This document shows positions 42,329 to 49,316 of a stretch of DNA of 49,316 nucleotides, piece by piece; the first letter of the stretch is position 1, and every line of letters starts with the position of its first letter. A program made the position numbers and the translations under genes. Location: positions 1-49,316 of the forward strand of contig CAJUMI010000007.1 in assembly GCA_910587545.1 (NCBI GenBank), given 5' to 3'. This DNA comes from an uncultured Muribaculaceae bacterium. Lineage in GTDB: Bacteria; Bacteroidota; Bacteroidia; Bacteroidales; Muribaculaceae. The notes below the pieces were generated by a model, which had not been told where the DNA came from, made no database searches, and worked only from the letters and a program-made list of their open reading frames with translations.

Positions 42329-43396
42329 TCAGAATTTGCGGATGCCCATTATCTCACGCACGTCGGCAAGAGTCTTTGCGGCGCTTTCGCGGGCTTTTTC
42401 GGCACCTTGTCTGATGACGCGGCGCATGTATTCGTCGTCGGCGAGGATGTCGTTGATACGCTCGCGGATCGGCGTCGTCACGGCGATGATATCCTCGGCA
42501 AGCTGTTTCTTGAGGTCGCCGTATCGGATCGAGCAGTTGGCGTAGGCATCGCGGAAGTGCTTCACGACCTCGGGGGTCGACGTCAGCTCGAGCAGGGTGA
42601 AAAGGTTGGCTACAGGCTCGCTCATCGGTGAATCCGGACCCTGGGGACCTTCGTCGGTGACGGCGCGCATCACCTTCTTGCGCAGCACTTTGGGGTCGTC
42701 GATCAGATAGATGCAGTTTCCCTCGCTTTTGCCCATTTTGCCCGACCCGTCGAGACCGGGCACTTTGATCGGCTCTCCGCCGAAATCGAAGTCGTAGGGT
42801 TCGGAAAAGTATTCGACTCCATAGAACGAGTTGAAACGGCGCGCGAAGCGGCGCGTCAGTTCGAGATGCTGCAGCTGGTCCTTGCCGACAGGCACTTTCG
42901 TGGCCTTCTGGATCAGTATGTCGACGGCCATGAGTGTCGGATAGGTCAGCAGCCCGGCGTTGACGCGCTTGTTAGTCGACGCGCCGATGATCTGACGCTC
43001 AAACGCTTCGTCGTCATCGTCTTCAGCCGGCGCTGTGATGCCGAGTGCCTTGCGCGCCTTGTCCTTGAACGCTGTCGTGCGCATAAGTTCGCCGATGCCG
43101 ACGTGCATGTTGAGAAGCAGATACATTTCGGCCACTTCGGGAACATCGCTCTGAATGAAAATCGTTGCCTTTTCCGGGTCGATGCCCGAGGCGAGATATT
43201 CGGCCAGAATAGTCTTGACGCTTGCGTGAAGCTGCTGAGGATCAGGATTGGTCGTCAGTGAGTGGAGATCGGCGATAAAAAACCTGCAGTCATAGTCGTC
43301 CTGCAGTTTGACAAACTTGCTGAGCGCTCCGTAGTAGTTCCCCAAATGGAGATTGCCTGTCGAGCGGATGCCGCTCAGTACTATTTCTTTACTCAT
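42329..43396 (-). CDS. trpS: Tryptophan-tRNA ligase
   Basis: Charges tRNA-Trp. The 355-residue class I synthetase has the HIGH-type motif TGNLHLGNYYGAL (13-25) and the KMSKS-type motif DGSGKMGKSEGN near 215, where Gly replaces the first Ser. Residues about 118-140 form an acidic insertion (APAEDDDDEAFERQ) before the KRVNAGLLTYPTLMAVDIL block. Length is near normal. A -7 box lies at 43442-43435. The DUF1080 gene follows 31 bases downstream, an unusual neighbour. Confidence 0.95.
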   Translation of the reverse strand: MSKEIVLSGIRSTGNLHLGNYYGALSKFVKLQDDYDCRFFIADLHSLTTNPDPQQLHASVKTILAEYLASGIDPEKATIFIQSDVPEVAEMYLLLNMHVGIGELMRTTAFKDKARKALGITAPAEDDDDEAFERQIIGASTNKRVNAGLLTYPTLMAVDILIQKATKVPVGKDQLQHLELTRRFARRFNSFYGVEYFSEPYDFDFGGEPIKVPGLDGSGKMGKSEGNCIYLIDDPKVLRKKVMRAVTDEGPQGPDSPMSEPVANLFTLLELTSTPEVVKHFRDAYANCSIRYGDLKKQLAEDIIAVTTPIRERINDILADDEYMRRVIRQGAEKARESAAKTLADVREIMGIRKF

Positions 43397-43434
43397 GGAG
43401 TGATGGATTGTTGTTGCTGATTATATATTATCGG

Positions 43435-43442
43435 CAAATTTA
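43435..43442 (-). promoter_or_regulatory. -7 box of trpS
   Basis: On the minus strand a perfect TAAATTTG, 38 bases before the trpS ATG. No clear -33 element. Confidence 0.6.
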
Positions 43443-43677
43443 CGAATAATTCCCTCAACAATGAAATATTCTGTCGGCCGTTTCTGCCATCTCCATTAAA
43501 TTATCGCCCAACGCTTGGCTCTGAATGATCATATTGCTTGCTTTTATGGTTCTATTCTTTCAAAGAGCTGCTGCCGACATCCTCAGAAGCAAAGTAATAT
43601 GAATTTTAGCCAATCTCTAAGATCATAGCGTCAGAATCCGCAATTAATCATATAATTAACCACACACAAGTGATTGA

Positions 43678-43709
43678 GGTGTATCTTCAGTCGGATACAC
43701 CGCCTTTTT
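43678..43709. terminator. Hairpin downstream of sufS
   Basis: GGTGTATC pairs with GATACACC across an 8-base loop. The T-tract (GCCTTTTT) is on the plus-strand side, so as a minus-strand terminator for the suf operon it is imperfect; it may protect the suf mRNA 3' end. Confidence 0.4.
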
Positions 43710-43762
43710 CCAATCTTCAGTCGTCAGCCCGGTCTGACTCGTCCGGGATGTCCGATCAGTTT

Positions 43763-44983
43763 CTATTGAAGCATCGGGGCGATGCGGCGCAGGGCGGCGA
43801 TGAAGGCGTCGGCTTCCTCGAATGTGTTGTAGGCTGCATACGACGCGCGGACCGTGCCTTCGATGCCGAGAGTTTCCATCAGCGGCTGGGCGCAGTGGTG
43901 GCCGGTGCGCACGGCGATGCCGAGTTTGTCGAGCAGCATGCCGGTGTCGTAGTGGTGGGCACGGCCGATCAGAAACGATATGATGGCGCATTTTCCGGGT
44001 GCTGTGCCGAAGATGCGCATGCCCGGAATCTCCATCATGCGTTCGGTCGTGTATCTCAGCAGCTCGTCTTCATGGCGGGCTATGGCCTCGACGCCGATGC
44101 CCGTCATATAGTCGATGGCCGTGCTGAACGCGGCCGCGTCGACATAGTCGGGTGTGCCGGCCTCAAATTTGAAGGGCAGATCGGCCCACGTCGTGCCGCT
44201 GAAACTTACATGGCCTATCATCTCGCCCCCGCCCTGATAGGGAGGCATCTTCTCGAGCAGCGCCTTTTTGCCGTAGAGTATGCCGATGCCGGTCGGACCA
44301 TACATCTTGTGCGACGAGAATACATAGAAGTCGGCGTCGAGCGCCTGAACGTCGACCTGGGTGTGGGCCACGGCCTGTGCGCCGTCGACAAGCACCACGG
44401 CTCCGTGGCGGTGGGCCTCGGCGATGATCTCGGCGACGGGGTTGACCGTGCCGAGTACGTTCGATATGTGGGCCACAGCGACAACACGTGTGCGAGAGTT
44501 GAACAGCGTGCGGTAGGCCTCAAGATCGAGACGGCCGACGCTGTCTATGGGCACGACCTTTATTTTCAGCCCTTTTCGGGCGGCGATCAGTTGCCAGGGC
44601 ACGATGTTGGAATGATGTTCCATCACCGTCAGGATGATCTCGTCGCCTTCAGACAGCAGCGAGCCGTAGGATGCTGCCGCGAGGTTGATGGCCTCGGTGG
44701 CGCCGCGCGTGAAGATCACTTCCTCGACCGAGGAGGCGTTGATGAAACGCCTCACTCTCTCGCGCGACGCTTCCATGGCATCGGTGGCTTCCTGCGAAAG
44801 GCTGTGGACTCCGCGGTGTACGTTGGCCTTGTGGTTGTAGTACATGTCGACAACAGAGTCGACCACTGCCCGCGGGGTCTGCGAAGTAGCCGTATTGTCG
44901 AGATAGATCAGCGGCTTGCCGTAGATCTTGCGTTGTAGTATCGGGAAGTCGGCGCGTATGGCCTGTATATCTGATTGTGACAT
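43763..44983 (-). CDS. sufS: SufS-type cysteine desulfurase
   Basis: Removes sulfur from cysteine and hands it on for iron-sulfur cluster assembly. The 406-residue PLP enzyme has YLDNTATSQTPRAVVDS (near 27), the ATEAIN and EHHSNIVPW blocks (near 96 and 122), the PLP lysine in SSHKMYGPTGIG (near 224) and the catalytic cysteine in RTGHHCAQPLM (near 364), the short group II loop. It is last in cvpA-sufBCDS, 15 bases after sufD. No SufE or SufU is adjacent. Confidence 0.96.
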   Translation of the reverse strand: MSQSDIQAIRADFPILQRKIYGKPLIYLDNTATSQTPRAVVDSVVDMYYNHKANVHRGVHSLSQEATDAMEASRERVRRFINASSVEEVIFTRGATEAINLAAASYGSLLSEGDEIILTVMEHHSNIVPWQLIAARKGLKIKVVPIDSVGRLDLEAYRTLFNSRTRVVAVAHISNVLGTVNPVAEIIAEAHRHGAVVLVDGAQAVAHTQVDVQALDADFYVFSSHKMYGPTGIGILYGKKALLEKMPPYQGGGEMIGHVSFSGTTWADLPFKFEAGTPDYVDAAAFSTAIDYMTGIGVEAIARHEDELLRYTTERMMEIPGMRIFGTAPGKCAIISFLIGRAHHYDTGMLLDKLGIAVRTGHHCAQPLMETLGIEGTVRASYAAYNTFEEADAFIAALRRIAPMLQ

Positions 44984-44998
44984 GTCCGGGTTGTTTGA

Positions 44999-46351
44999 TC
45001 AGTTGTGACACGATGCGGCACAGTCGCCGCAGGCTGCATGTTCGCCCGAAAGGCGGCGTTCGACCAGATGACGCAGGCGGTCGCGCAGACCGTCGATCGA
45101 TACATGCTCTATCACGTCGCCCATGAATGCCTGCATGAGCATCATGCGTGCCTCGTCTTCAGGCACTCCGCGGGTCTGCATGTAGAACAAGGCGTTGCGG
45201 TCGAGCTGGCCGGTGGCAGCGCCGTGGCTGCACTTCACGTCGTCGCAGTAGATCTCGAGCTGGGGCGCCGTGTGCATCCGTGCTTCTGCCGAAGCAAGCA
45301 TGTTGCGGTCGGTCTGATATGCCTCTGTATGCACGGCGTCGGGTGCGACGAGGATCAGTCCCTCAAAGGCGCCCTGCGATTTGTCGTCGAGCAGATATTT
45401 GAACAGCTGGTTGCTGCGGCTGTGTGGCGCCAGATGATTGATTCGCGACGAGTTGTCGATCACCTGCGAGCCGTCGGCTATGGCCATGACGGCGAGTTCG
45501 GCGTCGCAGTTCTCGCCGTTGATGTCGACATGGAATTCGTTGCGTGTCCGGCCGACGGTCAGCGATGTGCCGTTGACGGCCAGGCGGCTGCCCGTGTCCT
45601 GCGATACGTAAAGCTGTGACATGCGCGAGGTCTGCTCCGACGACTCCTCGATGTCGCAGTATTCGAGACTCGCTCCCGGGTGAAGGAAAATTTCGGTGAC
45701 CTGGCTCGACAGATAGCCGAAGTCGGCCGACTGGCTGTGGTCGCAGACAAGCATCCGAGCCGAGGCTCCTTCCTCAAGCACCACAAGCATGCGGCGGACA
45801 CTCATCAGCGAGGCCGAGGCGTTGAATATGTTGACGATCTGGATGGCTTTCTCGAGCTTCACACCGGCGCGCACACGTATCACTACACCGTCCTGCATGA
45901 GCATGGTGTTGAGGGCCGAGGCGGCGTCTCTGTTGTGCGACAGTGCGCCGAGATAGCGGCCAATGAATTCGGGGTCCTCGGAGGCCACGCTTGCCAGTGA
46001 GCTGACCGTCACGCCCTCGGGCAGGTTTTTAAGCAAGGTGGTGGTCGGACGGAATGCGTCGTTGACAACGACGCCGAGCAGCGTGCTTACGTTGGGCACA
46101 TCGCAGCGGAACGACTGCGTGACATCGACGGCAAAAGGTACACGGGCGATGTTGACGCCGTAATCCGGGGCAAAAAGATCCTCGACAGAGAAGCGGCTGT
46201 AGCCCTCGTCGCGTTTGCCCGGAAAGCGTCCGAAGCTCTTCAGAGCCTCGAGTGCGGGCCGGCGCAGACGGTTGATGACGTCGGGCGTGGCTGCCTCGAC
46301 GGTCTCGCGATTGTGCCCGTAGAGGTCGATATATTGATCAATAGAACTCAT
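44999..46351 (-). CDS. sufD: Fe-S cluster assembly protein SufD
   Basis: SufD is the scaffold partner of SufB in the SufBC2D complex. The 450-residue protein has a helical N-terminus, the central right-handed beta-helix and the family block LEIYCDDVKCSHGAATGQLD near 370, followed by LFYMQTRGVPEDEARMMLMQ. The ATG at 46351 is chosen because the longer frame has a non-homologous start overlapping sufC. The last 14 residues, EHAACGDCAASCHN, form an unusual cysteine-rich tail. It sits 13 bases after sufC. Confidence 0.93.
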   Translation of the reverse strand: MSSIDQYIDLYGHNRETVEAATPDVINRLRRPALEALKSFGRFPGKRDEGYSRFSVEDLFAPDYGVNIARVPFAVDVTQSFRCDVPNVSTLLGVVVNDAFRPTTTLLKNLPEGVTVSSLASVASEDPEFIGRYLGALSHNRDAASALNTMLMQDGVVIRVRAGVKLEKAIQIVNIFNASASLMSVRRMLVVLEEGASARMLVCDHSQSADFGYLSSQVTEIFLHPGASLEYCDIEESSEQTSRMSQLYVSQDTGSRLAVNGTSLTVGRTRNEFHVDINGENCDAELAVMAIADGSQVIDNSSRINHLAPHSRSNQLFKYLLDDKSQGAFEGLILVAPDAVHTEAYQTDRNMLASAEARMHTAPQLEIYCDDVKCSHGAATGQLDRNALFYMQTRGVPEDEARMMLMQAFMGDVIEHVSIDGLRDRLRHLVERRLSGEHAACGDCAASCHN

Positions 46352-46364
46352 TAGTCTGCGTTTT

Positions 46365-47132
<768 letters not shown>

Positions 47133-47165
47133 TGTTTATGCTGAGTTATTGTTTTTCAAATTTAA

Positions 47166-48641
47166 TTATCCGACCGAGCCTTCGAGGGTGATCGACAGCA
47201 GTTTCTGTGCTTCGACCGCAAATTCCATAGGCAGTTTGTTCATCACTTCCTTGGCATAGCCGTTGACTATCAGGGCGACGGCTTCTTCGGTCGGTATGCC
47301 TCGCTGGTTGCAGTAGAACAGCTGGTCCTCGGAGATCTTCGACGTTGTGGCCTCGTGCTCGACGATTGCCGTGTCGTTCTTCACGTCGATATAGGGGAAC
47401 GTGTGGGCGCCGCAGGTCGCGCTGAGGAGCAGCGAGTCACACTGGGTGTAGTTTCTCACGCCCGACGCGTCGGGAGCCACGCTCACCAGACCCCGGTAGG
47501 AGTTCTGGCTGTGTCCGGCCGAAATGCCTTTCGACACGATGGTCGAACGCGAGTTCTTGCCGATGTGTATCATCTTGGTGCCGGTGTCGGCCTGCTGGAA
47601 GTTGTTGGTGACGGCTACGGAGTAGAATTCGCCGACCGAGCCTTCGCCCGCCAGTATGCAGCCGGGATATTTCCATGTGATCGCCGATCCGGTCTCGACC
47701 TGGGTCCACGACAGTTTGGAGTAGTCGCCGCGGCATAGGCCTCGCTTGGTCACGAAGTTGTAGACCCCGCCCTTGCCGTCGCGGTCGCCGGCATACCAGT
47801 TCTGCACCGTGGAATATTTCACCTCGGCGCGCTCCTCGACTATGATCTCGACTATAGCGGCGTGGAGCTGGTTTTCGTCGCGCATCGGTGCCGTGCACCC
47901 CTCGAGATAGCTGACGTAGCTGTCGTCGTCGGCCACGATCAGTGTGCGCTCAAACTGTCCCGTGCCCGAGGCGTTGATGCGGAAGTAGGTCGAGAGCTCC
48001 ATCGGGCAGCGCACTCCTTTGGGGATATAGACAAACGATCCGTCGCTGAATACCGCCGAGTTGAGCGCCGCGAAGAAATTGTCGCGGTAGCTCACTACTT
48101 TGCCCAGATATTTGCGCACCAGATCGGGATAGTCCTTGACCGCCTCGCTGAACGAGCAGAAGATGATGCCCAGCTCGGCGAGTTTCTCGCGATGGGTGGT
48201 CTTGACCGACACCGAGTCCATCACGGCGTCGACAGCCATGCCGGAGAGCACCTTCTGCTCCTCGAGGGGGATACCCAGGCGGTTGAACGTATCGAGCAAC
48301 TGCGGATCGACCTCGTCGAGGCTCTTGGGCGACTCTTTCTTTTTGGGCGCGGCATAGTAGCTGATCGCCTGATAGTCGATCGGCGGTATGTCGAGGTGAG
48401 CCCATGTCGGCATCGTCAGTGTCTGCCAATGGCGGAACGCCTTCAGCCGGAAGTCAAGCAGCCAGTCGGGTTCGCCTTTTTTCTCCGATATGAGGCGTAC
48501 GACGTCCTCGTTGAGTCCTCGAGCGATGATGTCGCTGTCAATGTCGGAGACAAAGCCGTATTTATAATCGGAGCCCGTGACATCGCGCAGCACATCGTCT
48601 GCGCTGTCTGCGCCGGGATTTATGTCTTTGTCTTTTGCCAT
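47166..48641 (-). CDS. sufB: Fe-S cluster assembly protein SufB
   Basis: Core scaffold on which the iron-sulfur cluster is built. The 491-residue protein has the SufB blocks YISEKKGEPDWLLDFRLKAF-like (LISEKKGEPDWLLDF near 50), SDGSFVYIPKGVRCPMELST near 200, CTAPMRDENQLHAAIVEI near 250 and the conserved CQ-rich C-terminal part: QCDSLLLSATCGAHTFPYID near 400 and ATTSKISEDQLFYCNQRGI. First suf gene after cvpA, with a 51-base gap. Confidence 0.97.
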   Translation of the reverse strand: MAKDKDINPGADSADDVLRDVTGSDYKYGFVSDIDSDIIARGLNEDVVRLISEKKGEPDWLLDFRLKAFRHWQTLTMPTWAHLDIPPIDYQAISYYAAPKKKESPKSLDEVDPQLLDTFNRLGIPLEEQKVLSGMAVDAVMDSVSVKTTHREKLAELGIIFCSFSEAVKDYPDLVRKYLGKVVSYRDNFFAALNSAVFSDGSFVYIPKGVRCPMELSTYFRINASGTGQFERTLIVADDDSYVSYLEGCTAPMRDENQLHAAIVEIIVEERAEVKYSTVQNWYAGDRDGKGGVYNFVTKRGLCRGDYSKLSWTQVETGSAITWKYPGCILAGEGSVGEFYSVAVTNNFQQADTGTKMIHIGKNSRSTIVSKGISAGHSQNSYRGLVSVAPDASGVRNYTQCDSLLLSATCGAHTFPYIDVKNDTAIVEHEATTSKISEDQLFYCNQRGIPTEEAVALIVNGYAKEVMNKLPMEFAVEAQKLLSITLEGSVG

Positions 48642-48692
48642 TTGGTATGCAAATGAAAAATTGTTAGTTCTATGGATTAACGCAATATTATC

Positions 48693-49181
48693 TCAGCTTG
48701 TTCTGGTCTGCCACATGTCGAAGAGTGCCGGAGCCACCCGATAGACGGTTCTCTCGAGCCAATAGTCTGACGCCGAGGGAGCGTTGCAGAGACCTGTGGC
48801 TGCACTCAGATTGTAGACCAGACTGAGGATGATGGTCCATTTTATCAGTTTGAAGACGGCGCCGCCCATGCGGTCGAGCACCCCGAGACAGGCTACCCTG
48901 ACCACCAGCCTGACCAGCCTTGCGAGCAGTACTATCGCGAAATATCCGGCCAGAAAGACCAGAAAATAGCACAGCACTGTCGTGACCATCGACGCCGAGT
49001 CGACTCCCGCGTCGACCCGCAGCATCGTCAGCAGCGACGGAGTCAGCGCCCGCGCGGCAAGCACTCCGACTATGAGTCCGGCTATCTGGCCGATCTGCGA
49101 CAACAGTCCCTTGATGAAGCCGCTGATCACTGCGTAGAGCAGCACAAGCCCGATTATTATGATCCAGATATATGGTGTCAT
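48693..49181 (-). CDS. CvpA family membrane protein
   Basis: The 162-residue protein has four hydrophobic helices (about 3-20, 28-45, 65-85, 100-125), with the CvpA-like YIWIIIIGLVLLYAVISGF, then KGLLSQIGQIAGLI, and DRMGGAVFKLIKW. CvpA proteins are linked to envelope integrity and, in E. coli, colicin V export. The ATG at 49181 is preferred to one 17 codons upstream, whose extension lacks family character. It leads the suf cluster, as in other Bacteroidales to my knowledge. Confidence 0.9.
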   Translation of the reverse strand: MTPYIWIIIIGLVLLYAVISGFIKGLLSQIGQIAGLIVGVLAARALTPSLLTMLRVDAGVDSASMVTTVLCYFLVFLAGYFAIVLLARLVRLVVRVACLGVLDRMGGAVFKLIKWTIILSLVYNLSAATGLCNAPSASDYWLERTVYRVAPALFDMWQTRTS

Positions 49182-49233
49182 ACGTAAAACATGATTTTTT
49201 TCACCGTGAGTGCCACGATGTAATTTCCGCATA

Positions 49234-49241
49234 CAAAGTTA
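49234..49241 (-). promoter_or_regulatory. -7 box of cvpA-sufBCDS
   Basis: On the minus strand a perfect TAACTTTG about 52 bases before the cvpA ATG. A copy of the AAACA-nn-CTCT motif (49282-49261) lies about 20 bases further upstream, where a -33 element or activator site would be. Confidence 0.7.
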
Positions 49242-49316
49242 CAAAAAAATCACGCACTGTGCATTAAGAGTCTGTTTAAAAACAAATGTTAATAAAAAAC
49301 AAGCATCAGTCGAAAT

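Larger units (their letters stand above)
43397..43762. other. Intergenic region between sufS and trpS
   Basis: No gene is seen in these 366 bases. They hold the trpS -7 box and, near sufS, an 8-bp inverted repeat (43678-43685 with 43694-43701) followed on the plus strand by a T-run. The middle is AT-rich and has no convincing frame. Confidence 0.55.

Noticed and set aside
43670..44938. 422-codon open frame antisense to sufS
   Set aside because: The same codon-bias shadow; sufS is complete and catalytic residues are present on the minus strand.

Overview
The window looks like a chromosomal segment of a Bacteroidales bacterium, most likely from the Muribaculaceae (S24-7) group. This rests on Bacteroidetes-type promoters (TTTG, 19-21 bases, TAnnTTTG) in front of many genes, secreted proteins with the Bacteroidales C-terminal sorting-like tail, typical Bacteroidales gene neighbours (coaX-OMP-lptC-CorC; cvpA-sufBCDS; DUF4254-GT9; ThrRS-like nucleoside kinase), short-form Pgi, extended LysRS and high third-position GC. 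The family-level placement is inference from recall; no search was run. Almost all of the window is core metabolism and envelope biogenesis. I see no phage, intact insertion sequence, CRISPR array, rRNA or recognisable defence system.

Layout. 1-632: AT-rich intergenic DNA with one copy of a dispersed hairpin-bearing repeat. 633-4786: lysS-gpsA-pgi operon with terminator. 5078-7688: a hypothetical gene, then two overlapping secreted-protein genes, ending at a bidirectional terminator. 7767-14078 (minus): unknown membrane protein, GH31 glycosidase, riboflavin synthase, FadL-type porin and NlpE-like lipoprotein. 14226-18251 (plus): coaX, outer-membrane protein, lptC and a CorC-type transporter. 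18375-21299 (plus): AraC regulator, degenerate endonuclease I-like protein, lipoprotein and purN, each joined by an ATGA overlap. 21444-22488: ECF sigma factor with a four-helix membrane partner. 22707-22788 (minus): tRNA-Leu(CAA) with its own promoter and terminator. 22966-26194: glgB and an SGNH esterase. 26195-29954 (minus): Lrp-type regulator, YfhO and a methyltransferase-like protein. 29955-30819: second repeat copy and a possible gene remnant. 30820-33570: DUF4254, heptosyltransferase-like GT9, ruvB. 33920-36448: nucleoside kinase and TPR protein. 36490-36704 (minus): small secreted protein with a probable frameshift. 36868-38390: HAD phosphatase-ribF. 38516-40141: large secreted protein. 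40214-43396 (minus): CBM9-like protein, double-DUF1080 lipoprotein and trpS. 43763-49181 (minus): cvpA-sufB-sufC-sufD-sufS.

How the genes fit together. The suf cluster builds iron-sulfur clusters. Two flavin genes (ribE and ribF) lie in separate operons, and ribF is coupled to a HAD phosphatase that could serve the same pathway. GlgB and the GH31 enzyme point to alpha-glucan metabolism. coaX starts an operon whose later members make and maintain the envelope (LptC, outer-membrane barrel). Several start codons are re-chosen here because the longest reading frame begins upstream of, or inside, the promoter.

No clear-cut new system is visible. The observations most worth following up are the paired intergenic repeat, a recurring AAACA-nn-CTCT promoter-side motif, the AraC/pseudo-endonuclease/lipoprotein/purN coupling, the frameshifted small secreted protein, the unknown single-span membrane protein divergent from coaX with near-leaderless promoters, and the ECF sigma/4-TM pair.
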